A stretch of DNA of 64,000 nucleotides from UBA7803 sp041395905 (GTDB taxonomy: Bacteria > Pseudomonadota > Gammaproteobacteria > Pseudomonadales > Azotimanducaceae), in contig JAWKZP010000012.1 of assembly GCA_041395905.1 (NCBI GenBank), positions 106,722 through 170,721 of the forward strand, written 5' to 3'. Under the pieces are notes generated by a model, which was not told where the DNA came from, ran no database searches, and worked only from the letters and a program-made list of their open reading frames with translations. The position numbers and the translations under genes were made by a program. Positions 35,775 through 44,974 of the stretch are shown here, piece after piece; the stretch's first letter is position 1; each line of letters starts with the position of its first letter.

Positions 35775-36824
35775 TCAGAACGGGTGGCCAAAGCTCATGT
35801 AGAAGCCCTGGTTGCCGGACTTTCCAACCGCGTAGTCCATGCGGACGACAATCCTTTCCCGGGGCTTGAGCGTGAATATCACGCCGGCACCCAGCATGGG
35901 ATACCAGTTCTCTCGGGCGTCGCAGTCACCGAGGTCATTCAGCAGGCAGGTCGCCCCTGTGAATCCGGCCAGAGCCCAACGCGGCGTCAGCCGAAAACGC
36001 TCCTCCATTTCCAACGCGATCATATGCTTCGCCAGATAACCGCCCAGCACATATCCTCGAGTCGGAATGGACGAGTACGCGCCCGGCGGCGCATCGTCCG
36101 TTATCCGCGCCAGCGCCCGCCACGCGAGCACGTGTCCTGCGCCATGGCTGCGGTACTGCTGGTACCTGACCCCGTACGTGTCGAAATCTTCGTCACCGCC
36201 AAGACTCTCTCGGTAGGCAAGATTCTGGAAAACCAATCTGGAGCCGCGGGTCGGTGAGTTCTGGTTGTCCCGAGTGTCATACTGTGCGACCAGACCCAGC
36301 CCGTTCGAATCGAAACCAGTCAGCCCCAACGTATCCAACACCTGCTGGCTGAACCAATCGTCGCCGCTGATCAGATAGTTGGTCGCTACAAGCTGCAGAC
36401 CGACGAACCAGCCATTGCTCACCCGGCGCAGGTAGCGAGCCATGGCGAATCGCAGATCGTCCGTGACCTGCAATGGCAGTCCGGTGCCGAGAAAGTCTTC
36501 GTAGTCGTTGCGGATTTTCCCCGTCGCTACGACCAGGCTGAGCCGATGCCGGTCAGCGCCGAAGTAGGCCTGGCCGAAAAGGCCGGCTACATACGAATCC
36601 GTATCGCTGTAGGTGCCGGTGACCCCGAAGGTGGAAGTGGGTGACTGCTCGTCGAATCGACGCAGATAGCCTGCGACCAGGCCGGCCGAACTACCCACCT
36701 TGGGGTCGCTGGACACCAGTGGCGCCAGGAGCCAGGGAGATTCCTTCGACTCAGGGTCGTCCGGCCACGCCGTCGACGCGACAACGGCAAGCAACAACCC
36801 GAGGCAGAATCTGAGCGGATTCAT
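35775..36824 (-). CDS. BamA/TamA-type surface antigen barrel
   Basis: The protein has 349 aa with a signal peptide (RFCLGLLLAVVASTAWP). There are no POTRA domains; the whole mature part is a 16-strand-type Omp85-like barrel related to bacterial surface antigen (PF01103). It ends GNQGFYMSFGHPF with C-terminal Phe. The segment YDTRDNQNSPTRGSRLVFQN resembles the conserved DNRDxxxxPxxG motif of this family. Such short Omp85-like barrels are of unknown function. The DUF2860-like barrel gene ends about 30 bp upstream of its start, which suggests cotranscription of two outer-membrane proteins. Confidence 0.85.
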   Translation of the reverse strand: MNPLRFCLGLLLAVVASTAWPDDPESKESPWLLAPLVSSDPKVGSSAGLVAGYLRRFDEQSPTSTFGVTGTYSDTDSYVAGLFGQAYFGADRHRLSLVVATGKIRNDYEDFLGTGLPLQVTDDLRFAMARYLRRVSNGWFVGLQLVATNYLISGDDWFSQQVLDTLGLTGFDSNGLGLVAQYDTRDNQNSPTRGSRLVFQNLAYRESLGGDEDFDTYGVRYQQYRSHGAGHVLAWRALARITDDAPPGAYSSIPTRGYVLGGYLAKHMIALEMEERFRLTPRWALAGFTGATCLLNDLGDCDARENWYPMLGAGVIFTLKPRERIVVRMDYAVGKSGNQGFYMSFGHPF

Positions 36825-36853
36825 GGGATCGCGAGGCGACGCTCATCGTTACG

Positions 36854-37849
36854 CTACCAGCGCCCGATGAGGCCTACGCTGCTCGACCAGACTTCGTTGT
36901 CGTGAAAGTTGATGTCGCTGTCGGCCTTACCGTACGCCGTCGTGAGCTGCCAACGCCAGCGCTCTCCAGCCCACGCGGCGGGAAGGAACAGAGTCGCGCT
37001 GGTGCCCCAGACGTCCTGATCGCGATCCCGACCGAAAATGGGGTTCGCCTTGTCGAAATCGTCCTTACTCGCGAACACGTTGGCCGCAAAAGTGAACTTC
37101 TGCGTGTTGTAGAGATAGTTCAGCTGCCCGCCAACGGATTCGGCCTTCTCTGCTCCACCGTCGCGATCGCGGTCTACATAGCGAATGCTCGGGGTCAGCC
37201 GATGCCGCTCCCCGATGTTGAACACGTACTCCACGACGGTGGCCACCTGGTCGCCTTCGCGGTCCAGCAGACGGATCTCCTCGGGCGTGAGTCCCAACGC
37301 AGGGTCGGCGCCGGAGCGCTCATCATCGATCTCGATCTTGCGGGTCGTGATCATCACGCCCAGGCCGGTCCCGAGGATCTGGTCCCACTGCAAACGCACC
37401 CCCTTAGAGGTACGGTCGGTCTGCTCACGCTTGCTGCCGAGTAAGTACGGGTCCGACCATACGTCGGTAACGAGGGGCGCGAACACGAATCCGGCAGAGA
37501 ATTGCCCGAGATCGTCGATTGCGGTGCGCGCGCCGATCTGCGTGGTGGAATCGAAGCGCAGGAAATCCTCGAGGCTGGTCCCCGTGAACAGCTCGACGCC
37601 ATTCTTGAATCCGTACGACAACTCGAAGGCAAATGCCGGGTGCAGGTCTGATTTGGATCTCGGAGACTGGCTGAACGTGTACACCCGGCTATTGCCAATG
37701 GAGATGTAGTCGTTGCCGTCTACAGTGTTCGTCTTGGCCTCCGTGTATCCGATGCCTCCAAAGAAGAACCCATGGAATCCTTCCCGGGCGAGCACCGTCT
37801 GAACTGCAAGCAGCTGCACTAACAGCAGCAGGGACACACGCTTCAGCAT
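36854..37849 (-). CDS. DUF2860-like outer-membrane protein
   Basis: The protein has 331 aa with a signal peptide (SLLLLVQLLAVQTVLA). The mature protein starts REGFHGFFFGGIGYTEAKTN, as in DUF2860 proteins, and continues as beta-hairpins with aromatic girdle residues. It ends SSVGLIGRW rather than in Phe, though a C-terminal Trp is accepted by the BAM machinery. The function of the family is unknown. A 16-bp sequence repeated before the DUF3604 gene lies 60-75 bp upstream of this start. Confidence 0.8.
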   Translation of the reverse strand: MLKRVSLLLLVQLLAVQTVLAREGFHGFFFGGIGYTEAKTNTVDGNDYISIGNSRVYTFSQSPRSKSDLHPAFAFELSYGFKNGVELFTGTSLEDFLRFDSTTQIGARTAIDDLGQFSAGFVFAPLVTDVWSDPYLLGSKREQTDRTSKGVRLQWDQILGTGLGVMITTRKIEIDDERSGADPALGLTPEEIRLLDREGDQVATVVEYVFNIGERHRLTPSIRYVDRDRDGGAEKAESVGGQLNYLYNTQKFTFAANVFASKDDFDKANPIFGRDRDQDVWGTSATLFLPAAWAGERWRWQLTTAYGKADSDINFHDNEVWSSSVGLIGRW

Positions 37850-37864
37850 TCTCTTATCTCCACG

Positions 37865-38080
37865 TCAGGAAGCTTTGTGATTGAAGCACCGGGGGTAGTC
37901 GGAGTTCGTGTCATATTGCGCCAATGCGCGTCGCGCGAGGTCAGGGGCCACGGGTACCTCAACGACGGGTAGGCCCCGGTTCACGAGCCATCCGAACATC
38001 AGCACCCCCACCGCGGCAATCCAGCCACCGGCGACCCGAATCAGGACGCGAACCAGGGGTTCACGAAGCAGCCTTCGCGC
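37865..38080 (-). pseudogene. Possible remnant of a PpiC-type peptidyl-prolyl isomerase N-terminus
   Basis: The translated stretch RLLREPLVRVLIRVAGGW, then a hydrophobic segment to FGWLVNRG, resembles the membrane anchor of parvulin-type isomerases, which often neighbour DUF3604 genes. The frame stops at 37865, about 70 codons after the anchor begins, and no catalytic parvulin domain is present. There is no ATG or GTG with a ribosome-binding site at the expected place. I treat it as a truncated remnant. A short translated membrane peptide cannot be excluded. Confidence 0.4.
37909..37924. repeat. 16-bp direct repeat, copy A
   Basis: TGTCATATTGCGCCAA occurs here and again at 40242-40257 in the same orientation, with weaker similarity on both sides. 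It contains TTG-GCG-CAA on the minus strand, a short inverted repeat. It may be an operator or the trace of a duplicated gene end. Confidence 0.6.
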
Positions 38081-38129
38081 AGACGCACTTCTCCCCCCGA
38101 TTCCCCCTCGAGCTCGTCGCGTGTCGACC

Positions 38130-40076
38130 TTACCCTGGCGTGTACCAGATCGGCGAGGTGTAGGCGCGCTCCTGCTGGCTCGCTGGAACGCTTTCGGGTC
38201 GTTTGACTTTATAAAAGGCCGCATCATAGGTCGTCCAGCGCGGTGTGGGGATCTCGACGACCCGCACGTAGTAGAAGGCTCGCTGCTGGGGATCGAAGTC
38301 CGGGTCCTCCCAGAACGCCAACAGCAACGGCTCGCCGATGTCGTTCGTGTAGGTGGCGTTCTCAACGTCGACGGTGTTCCCCACCGGACGCTCGCAGCGA
38401 TTGCGATCGTTTATCGCCCGATCATCGGAACATGCCACGTCGTAGATCTGCTCGTGAAGCTCTCCCTTGGCATCGAGCCAGCCCTTGACGATCTGCACCC
38501 GATCCAGATTGGCGCCATCGACATCGCGCAATGCGCGGATCATCAGGCGAGGGGCCTTGCCCGCCGGTGCTGCTCTCAGGTCCCCACCCATGGGTACACC
38601 CCCGCGATAGCCGGTCTTCGCAAAATCGGGCCGCAGCACGGCCTTTGCGTCGAAGTCCCAGCCGGCGAAGACACGAACCACGATTCTGGAGCCCGTCGTC
38701 GCGTAGGTCTCCTTGCGCTTCATGGCATCCCACAGAGCCTCACGCGTGTTCTCCCTGGACCAAATACCCTGGAGACCCGACGCGATGGTCTCGAATTCGT
38801 AGGTCGCCGTGCCGACGCGCTGGGGGTCGGGGACGATCTGCCCTTCGAAGCGATCTGGCCCCGGCTCCATGAGGCTGACCTTGCCGAAATAGTTGTCTTC
38901 CCGGGTGGTGGACAGGGAAGTGTGGGAATCGGTGGCGCCCACCATGCCGAACTTGAACGGGTTGACGCCGAGCTTCTCCTCGAGCTGCAGGCCGATCTTG
39001 AGCGCGCTGCGCGCGTACTCATGAGGCAGCATCTCCGGGCGCTTCTTCTCGCCGGCCCAGTTGCCCCGGTCCCAGTTTTCGTAATCGGCGAACTCGTCGT
39101 TCGGAGAGAGCAGCGGATGCGCCTCGCCGTCGCCCTTCATCTGGGTCACTTCGTAGAGGGGCTCCCATTTCGCGCGCGCTGAAGCGTAATCCTTGTTGAA
39201 CTTCTTACCCGACATGGTCTCGGTTGCGAACATGACGCCGTTCGAGAGGTTGCCGTTGTGGGGGATGGCCAGAACGCGGCCCCCCGTTTTCTCCTCATAG
39301 CGCGCCATCCACCGCCAGAGATCCTCCGGGTCGGTGGAGTCGTAGGCAGCAAAGGGTAGGACCTCACTCGCCTTGTCGCCGTCGTCGCGCATGACCACTA
39401 CCCGATGGAGGTTATTACCCGCCGGCGTCGACGACCATTCGAAACCGATGAAGGCGGTGAATCGCCCCGGCTGGTTGTGTGCTTCTGCCTGGGCGATGAT
39501 CTCTTCCCACATGCTGCGGACGATGTTGGGATCGGTGATCGGATTCCTGCCCTTTACGGCAACCTCCGCGGCCCAGGTTTCGAAGGCCTCGTAGATCTTG
39601 CCCTGCCTGTAAAGATCGTGGGTCTTGCGGCCGACTTCGGTGGCAAGCAGGGCCGGATCGGACCGTTGGATCAGTATGGGAGAGCCCAGACTCTCGGCGT
39701 GATCGGCCACGACGAGCCAGTCCAGAGGGCGCACCAGCTTCGCCGGCACCCCGGTCGCCGAGATCACCGGCTCCCCCTTGGCGAACTGATACGCCTCATT
39801 CGGTCCCAGCGTGTTGCCGACCAGGCCCGCATCGTAGGAGTACGAGGTGTGCAGGTGGGTATCGCCCCAAAAGACGCGGTCAGGATAATCGTCGCCGACG
39901 AAGGGCGAGTAGTTCTCTTTGAGAACCGGCGTGTGTTCGCGGTCGATTGCAAAATCGGAACCCACGACAGATTCTGCAGCTCGAAGATCCGCCGGTACCA
40001 GCACCGCCAGCACTGCAATGGTCGCGGCTGCGAAGATCGTAGGAGCCAGTGAACTCATTGTGGTGGCCTGCGTCAT
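38130..40076 (-). CDS. DUF3604 family protein, exported
   Basis: The protein has 648 aa. ATG 40076 is preceded by AGGAGG; the frame reaches 40106 but that start lacks support. The signal peptide includes IFAAATIAVLAVLVPADLRA. The PHP-like metal site is visible in FWGDTHLHTSYSYDAG, with WLVVADHAE further on and TDSHTS later, all typical of DUF3604. The fold suggests metal-dependent phosphoesterase-like chemistry, but the substrate is not established. The gene is flanked by a PpiC-like remnant downstream and a short repeat of that remnant's end upstream. Confidence 0.92.
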   Translation of the reverse strand: MTQATTMSSLAPTIFAAATIAVLAVLVPADLRAAESVVGSDFAIDREHTPVLKENYSPFVGDDYPDRVFWGDTHLHTSYSYDAGLVGNTLGPNEAYQFAKGEPVISATGVPAKLVRPLDWLVVADHAESLGSPILIQRSDPALLATEVGRKTHDLYRQGKIYEAFETWAAEVAVKGRNPITDPNIVRSMWEEIIAQAEAHNQPGRFTAFIGFEWSSTPAGNNLHRVVVMRDDGDKASEVLPFAAYDSTDPEDLWRWMARYEEKTGGRVLAIPHNGNLSNGVMFATETMSGKKFNKDYASARAKWEPLYEVTQMKGDGEAHPLLSPNDEFADYENWDRGNWAGEKKRPEMLPHEYARSALKIGLQLEEKLGVNPFKFGMVGATDSHTSLSTTREDNYFGKVSLMEPGPDRFEGQIVPDPQRVGTATYEFETIASGLQGIWSRENTREALWDAMKRKETYATTGSRIVVRVFAGWDFDAKAVLRPDFAKTGYRGGVPMGGDLRAAPAGKAPRLMIRALRDVDGANLDRVQIVKGWLDAKGELHEQIYDVACSDDRAINDRNRCERPVGNTVDVENATYTNDIGEPLLLAFWEDPDFDPQQRAFYYVRVVEIPTPRWTTYDAAFYKVKRPESVPASQQERAYTSPIWYTPG

Positions 40077-40397
40077 GAAATCCTCCCTTTTCCCGCCTGT
40101 ACGCAATCAGCCATGGTCGCCAATCGGCAATCCTGGTCATTCGTGTGAACCCGCCGCATCAGACCTGCCCGCGACCCGACAATCCTGTTTCTCTGCGCTA
40201 CGGCGAGACTGTATTCAAACACAGGGGGCTGCACAGGATCCTGTCATATTGCGCCAACGACCGCGCCGCCAGCCAGCAACCGCGGCCATCAGTCGCAGGC
40301 GGCTGCTCGGACGAACAGACTCTGTGCAGTACGCGATGTGGTTAAATCCTCAAGTTCCCGCCTATTGCCAAGACGCGGCCCTGCAACGAGGTAGATC
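40077..40397. other. Divergent intergenic region between DUF3604 and MscK-like genes
   Basis: This stretch of about 320 bp contains no gene I can support. It holds the second copy of the 16-bp repeat (40242-40257) and, on the minus strand, a short frame ending at 40198. Its last residues (AARSLAQYD...C-L-N) resemble the end of the PpiC-like remnant at 37865. Promoters for both flanking genes should lie here, but no convincing -35/-10 pair stands out. Confidence 0.5.
40242..40257. repeat. 16-bp direct repeat, copy B
   Basis: It is identical to 37909-37924. On the minus strand it lies about 165 bp upstream of the DUF3604 start, whereas copy A lies 60-75 bp upstream of the DUF2860-like gene. 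Both are therefore upstream of minus-strand envelope genes. Confidence 0.6.
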
Positions 40398-42773
40398 GTG
40401 AGAGCCAAGAGCCACGCCAAAAACGACAGCGCAGTGAGCGGCATCGCTTCAGGGCAGCGCGCCGCCCCGGCGTCCGGCCGGGCATCACGTGCAAGCACCT
40501 GGAATACCGGGTCTCTGAAGGTGGTGCTCGCGCTGACCCTCGCCTGGATGGCCGCGCTGCCAGCGATCGGCGAAGAGCCGGCCGAAGTAACGCCAAGCGC
40601 TGAGCTCACCGTGCAGCTCGCCGAGATTCGCGAGCAGCTCGAACTGCTCAGGCGCGAAGCCGATCGCCCCTCGGACGGGGGCGTGGAAGCGCTTGCAGGT
40701 CCCATTGGACCGACCGAGGAAATCATGGCGCGAACGGAACGGGCTCTCGAGCAGCACATCGAAGCGCTGTCCCAGATTCAGTCGATCGCGCGGCAGCGTG
40801 ATGCGTTCGCGCGCACGATTGAGGAGGAAACGGCGGAGATACGCCAGAGCGCGCCACTGCCCATCGACGAGGTGGATCGTCTGTGGGCAAGGGCGGCAAG
40901 CCGATTCCGGAGCGTCGCCGCAGCGCGCTCACTCACCGAGCTCGTGGCCGCACAGGAGGAGGATGCGAGGACGGTCCTGGACGCCGAGATGCAGCGCCGG
41001 CGCCAGCTCACCGACGAGATCAAGCTTGCGCGGCAGCGCGCTTCGGGCGTGCAGGAGACCTTGCAGGCGCTGTCGCTGGCAGACCTGCGAGTGCGGGAGT
41101 CCCGCACGACGCTGGACGCGCTCGAAGCCCAGCACGTCTCGGCCCAGACGCGACAGGGGTTCGCGCTGCTTCGGGCAGAGCGCACACGCGACCTGGCGGA
41201 GCTGGCGGCCCGGTTGTCACCGATCGATCAGGAAACGCTGGACGACAAGCTGGCCGCAGTGGCGCAGGACACCGCGGCGACCCGAACGCGCATACGCGAC
41301 CTCACCGAGCAGCTGGGCGCGCGCGAGCGCGACCTGTCTGCTGCAATGAGCGCACCTGCCGGCCAGGAACCCGCCTCGGTGCAAGAGGCGTGGCAAGACG
41401 CTGCTCGGGCGAAGGTGACGCTCTCCGAGCTGGCGCTGCGCCGGGAGAGGTCGATCCTGCTCAGTCTCGAGGCGCAGTCCGAACTCTGGAAACTCCGGTT
41501 CCAGCTTCAGACCGACCGTTCGCAACCCGTTCAGAACGAAGCCATGACCGAGCTCAACGGAACGCGGGCCCTGATCGATTCGCTCCGAGAGCTCGCCACC
41601 ACCGAGATGAGGTCCGTTCAAGAGCAACTCAACACCCTGAACGAACGCCTGGACAATCGCACGGCAGACCCGGCGCGCCCGGCGTGGATCGACCATCGCG
41701 GGTCGCTGCGCCGGATGCGCGACGTCTATGGGGATTTCGACCGCTGGGCAGCGGACCAGGAAACGTGGCTTACCGTCGTCGGCTACCATTTCGACCTGCT
41801 CGTCTCCGCAACCACGCTCCTGGATCGGCTTCAGGACCTGCTGGCGTGGTCGACGAGGGTGTTCCTGAATTTCTGGAATTACGAGCTCTTCACCGTCGAA
41901 GAGACCATCGAAGTGGACGGGCAGACCATCACCGGGAAGCTGGGCATCACCGTCTGGAAGGTGGTCTCGGCACTACTCATAGCTACGCTCGGGATCTGGC
42001 TGGCAATACTGTTCGGTGGTCTGCTGCGTCGGATAATGCTGCTGCGCGGCGCATCCGAGACCACTGCAACGCTGGGCTATCGGATCTTCAACATCCTGCT
42101 GGTGTTCATGCTTGTGGTCACCGCGCTGAGCATGGTGAACATACCTTTCACCACCTTCAGTTTCCTGGGCGGCGCGCTCGCCATCGGCGTGGGTTTCGGT
42201 GCCCAGAACCTCGTGAACAACTTCATCTCCGGCATCATCCTTCTGCTGGAGCGCCCGATAGAGATCGGCGACGTCATCGAGGTGGACGGCATCCGCGGCA
42301 CGGTGCGCAAGGTGGGCGCGCGGTTCTCGCAGATACGCCGCTTCGACGGCGTCGACATGCTACTGCCCAACAGCCTCCTGCTCGAGCAGAAGGTGACCAA
42401 CCTCACGCTGGACGACCAGAACGTACGTGCCGATCTGACCGTGGGGGTCGCCTACGGCTCGTCGACTCGGGAAACCAGCCAGATCATCCTGGCTGCGGCC
42501 GAGGAACACGGCCTGGTCCTGAAGGACCCCAAGCCGTTCGTCGTGTTCGCGGAGTTCGGCGAATCCGCCCTGGTGTTCACTCTGTATTTCTGGGTAGCCA
42601 TGGAGGCGTCCACCAACTGGATCGTAGTAGCCTCCGATCTTCGCCACATGATCGACCGGTCGCTACGCGAGGCGGGCATCACCATCGCATTCCCGCAGCG
42701 CGACGTGCACCTCGACATGAACGGGTCGATCGCGGTCAAGCTCGAGAGCCATTCGCAGTCGGCGCAGGCATAG
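40398..42773 (+). CDS. Large mechanosensitive channel of the MscS/MscK type
   Basis: The protein has 791 aa from GTG 40398 (ACGAGG upstream). The N-terminal signal or first helix is VVLALTLAWMAALPAIG. It is followed by a long periplasmic coiled-coil (about 45-430) rich in Glu/Arg/Leu heptads, then several membrane helices (from about 480), and the MscS pore helix and beta domain: GVGFGAQNLVNNFISGIILL, then ERPIEIGDVIEVDG and LPNSLLLEQKVTN. The Gly/Ala-rich pore helix and the cytoplasmic beta domain are intact. It would release osmolytes during hypo-osmotic shock. It resembles KefA/MscK in layout but is shorter (MscK is about 1,100 aa). It is a single gene with divergent and convergent neighbours. 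Confidence 0.93.
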   Translation: MRAKSHAKNDSAVSGIASGQRAAPASGRASRASTWNTGSLKVVLALTLAWMAALPAIGEEPAEVTPSAELTVQLAEIREQLELLRREADRPSDGGVEALAGPIGPTEEIMARTERALEQHIEALSQIQSIARQRDAFARTIEEETAEIRQSAPLPIDEVDRLWARAASRFRSVAAARSLTELVAAQEEDARTVLDAEMQRRRQLTDEIKLARQRASGVQETLQALSLADLRVRESRTTLDALEAQHVSAQTRQGFALLRAERTRDLAELAARLSPIDQETLDDKLAAVAQDTAATRTRIRDLTEQLGARERDLSAAMSAPAGQEPASVQEAWQDAARAKVTLSELALRRERSILLSLEAQSELWKLRFQLQTDRSQPVQNEAMTELNGTRALIDSLRELATTEMRSVQEQLNTLNERLDNRTADPARPAWIDHRGSLRRMRDVYGDFDRWAADQETWLTVVGYHFDLLVSATTLLDRLQDLLAWSTRVFLNFWNYELFTVEETIEVDGQTITGKLGITVWKVVSALLIATLGIWLAILFGGLLRRIMLLRGASETTATLGYRIFNILLVFMLVVTALSMVNIPFTTFSFLGGALAIGVGFGAQNLVNNFISGIILLLERPIEIGDVIEVDGIRGTVRKVGARFSQIRRFDGVDMLLPNSLLLEQKVTNLTLDDQNVRADLTVGVAYGSSTRETSQIILAAAEEHGLVLKDPKPFVVFAEFGESALVFTLYFWVAMEASTNWIVVASDLRHMIDRSLREAGITIAFPQRDVHLDMNGSIAVKLESHSQSAQA

Positions 42774-42821
42774 GCGGGGCGACGCGGAAAGCGCGATCTG
42801 CGAACGCAGCGTCGCTCATGC

Positions 42822-43658
42822 CTATAGCCTCATGGTCAGATACACATAGGGGCCCGGCAGATCCACGTGGTAGCGCTCAGTAGTCGAGCTCTTGCTGCGT
42901 TCCACGTCGAAGTCGCTCACCCAGTAGCCGGCTCCGACACCGAAGCGGTCACTGAAGTCGAACTCCAGCGCTGCCCGCAAGAAGTACAGCTCGCCATCGT
43001 AGTCGCCGTAGGTCGCGCTGAGCCAGCCGCCGTTGACGGCTAAGGCCAGGCTGTCGTTGAACCGGTATTCCGTCCAGGCATACAGGTTGGGTACCGGAAA
43101 CTCCTCTTTGGTCTCCTCCTCGCCGACGACCACCACGTTGTCTCCATTGGCGCTCAACGTCGCTTCGAAGGCGAAATCCAGCCTGATGTAGTGTACCCCC
43201 AGCCCAGCTCCCATCTCCCACTGTTCGTTGTCGATGAAGCGGTATCCGAGATTCACCATGTATATATCGATGTCCAACCCGCCTTCGACCCTCATGCCGA
43301 CGGTTACGGTGGTGTCGTCATAGGTGAAGTCCCGCTCGGCGATGTTGGCGCCGGAGCTGTTGAAACCGAAGGTATCCAACCGCAACACCCAACGGTCGCC
43401 CATGTTCCAGAGGACCGAACCGATGAAGCTCTTGTCCGCGTCATCGGCGCCAAGGTCATCGAGACGTACCCCGAGATCCGGCCGGCCCGGACGGACTGAA
43501 GAGAATTCCGCATCCGCATTCACGGAAAGAGCGCCAGCGGTGAGCGAGAATCGTTCCCGCGAATCTTGAGCTGCCGCTTCCGAGCTCCACAGGAACGCGC
43601 CCATCAACAGGGCGGTCGCAAGGCCCGCCTCGTAGGCAGTTCGCAAGTACCTACTCAT
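42822..43658 (-). CDS. Predicted outer-membrane beta-barrel protein
   Basis: The protein has 278 aa with a signal peptide ending SSEAAAQD. The mature sequence is a run of amphipathic beta-strands, with loop motifs rich in Asp/Glu (DDLGADDADKS, GEEETKEEFP), and closes with VYLTMRL. It resembles OmpW/OmpA-like eight-stranded barrels in length, but I do not recognise a specific family. It converges with the MscK-like gene (48 bp between stops). The function is unknown. Confidence 0.8.
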   Translation of the reverse strand: MSRYLRTAYEAGLATALLMGAFLWSSEAAAQDSRERFSLTAGALSVNADAEFSSVRPGRPDLGVRLDDLGADDADKSFIGSVLWNMGDRWVLRLDTFGFNSSGANIAERDFTYDDTTVTVGMRVEGGLDIDIYMVNLGYRFIDNEQWEMGAGLGVHYIRLDFAFEATLSANGDNVVVVGEEETKEEFPVPNLYAWTEYRFNDSLALAVNGGWLSATYGDYDGELYFLRAALEFDFSDRFGVGAGYWVSDFDVERSKSSTTERYHVDLPGPYVYLTMRL

Positions 43659-43840
43659 CAGATTCCCCCGGCCGTTCGAGTCTGATCCCGGATACTACCG
43701 GCTAGGTCAGCCTGCTGTCCCGAAGACGGCGGTGGGCCGAATCCTCCGCGGTGACGCGCCCGGCGGGAAATGACAGGTGCTACCCACGACCACCGGATAT
43801 CATCAGCGCTGTGATCCCATCGAAATGCCAGCACCAGACC

Positions 43841-44092
43841 ATGCATCCATGGCCTGCTTGCAACCCTCTCGACCACTATCCGCTCAACTCGACCTTGGTC
43901 GACGAATTCGCCCGCGAAGCTGACGGCGGCATCACGCTTTACATCCAGCTCGACTCACCAGGCGCAGCCGGGAAGTCCAACTGGCTTCCGGCACCCGATG
44001 CCCCCTTGGTTGCGGTGATGCGACTCCACTGGCCGAAGGCAGAAGTTCTGCATGGCACCTGGCAACTGCCGCCTCTGACGCGGGTTCAATGA
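43841..44092 (+). pseudogene. C-terminal fragment of a DUF1254/DUF1214 protein
   Basis: Eighty-three codons match the very end of DUF1214 proteins: NPLDHYPLNSTLVDEF, ADGGITLYIQLDSPG, then SNWLPAPDAPLVAVMRLHWPK. Intact members have about 340-470 aa with a DUF1254 domain first. Nothing in any frame upstream to 43659 supplies that part. The stop overlaps an ATG of the next gene, but that gene's better start lies at 44116. It is a 5'-deleted relic. Confidence 0.75.
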
Positions 44093-44115
44093 AAATCAGG
44101 ACAAGGAGAAAACTC

Positions 44116-44952
44116 GTGCGTGCAAAGCAATCGAACGGTGGCTCAGCCTTCCTGCGACGCGTCGTTCGGGCAGGCTGGCTGGTTACCGCGATGTCGTCCG
44201 CGACCTGGGCGTACGCGGAAAGCGACTCGGAGCTCGCGCAGGAGCTGACCAACCCGGTGGCGGACCTGGTGTCCTTTCCCATCCAGATGAACTTCGATGA
44301 CGATCTCGGACCCGGAGACAGAGGCAGCAAGCTGACCACGAACGTTCAGCCGGTGATTCCGTTCAGCGTCAACGCCGACTGGAACCTGATCTCGCGCACC
44401 ATCATGCCGGTCATCTACCAGGATGACGTGATTCCCGGTACCGGCTCGCAGTTCGGACTGGGCGACGTCAACCTGAGTCTGTTCTTTTCCCCGAAGCGGC
44501 CCTCCTCGTCAGGCTTGGTCTGGGGGGCAGGGCCGGTATTTCTGCTGCCCACTGCAACGAGCTCGAAGCTGGGGAGCGAAAAGTGGGGCGCCGGGCCCGC
44601 TGCGGTGCTGATCTCCATGCGAGGTCCCTGGACCATGGGCGCACTCGCCAACCACGTCTGGTCGTTCGCAGGCGACAGTGACCGCAGCGACATCAACAGC
44701 TCCTTCCTGCAGCCGTTCGTCTCCTACACGTGGCCGTCCGCATGGACCTTCTCGGTTACCTCGGAGAGCGCGTACAACTGGAAATCCGAGAAGTGGTCCG
44801 TGCCCGTCAACGTCACGGTTTCCAGGCTCGTCAGATTCGGCAGGCTGCCCGTCAGTATTCAGGCAGGCACCGGCTATTGGCTGGAATCCCCAGCCGGTGG
44901 CCCGGAAGGTTTCCGGTTCCGTCTGGCAGCGACGCTGATTTTGCCCAGGTAG
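44116..44952 (+). CDS. Outer-membrane transporter-like protein (MetA-pathway type)
   Basis: The protein has 278 aa. GTG 44116 is chosen because AAGGAG lies 7 bp upstream; an ATG at 44089 in the same frame lacks this. The signal peptide ends at ATWAYA. The mature protein begins ESDSELAQELTNPVADLVS, then FPIQMNFDDDLGP, a pattern typical of proteins annotated as transporter or neuromedin-U-like and related to the MetA-pathway phenol-degradation family (PF13557). It is probably a 12-strand barrel, possibly for uptake of hydrophobic compounds. The DUF1214 relic lies directly upstream, a pairing also seen for intact genes. Confidence 0.82.
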   Translation: MRAKQSNGGSAFLRRVVRAGWLVTAMSSATWAYAESDSELAQELTNPVADLVSFPIQMNFDDDLGPGDRGSKLTTNVQPVIPFSVNADWNLISRTIMPVIYQDDVIPGTGSQFGLGDVNLSLFFSPKRPSSSGLVWGAGPVFLLPTATSSKLGSEKWGAGPAAVLISMRGPWTMGALANHVWSFAGDSDRSDINSSFLQPFVSYTWPSAWTFSVTSESAYNWKSEKWSVPVNVTVSRLVRFGRLPVSIQAGTGYWLESPAGGPEGFRFRLAATLILPR

Positions 44953-44974
44953 CTAGTGCCGAGGGCGCCGAGGC

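Noticed and set aside
40883..42883. Plus-strand 666-codon frame overlapping the MscK-like gene
   Set aside because: The other frame encodes an unmistakable MscS pore and beta domain; this one is Arg/Ala/Gly-rich shadow sequence.
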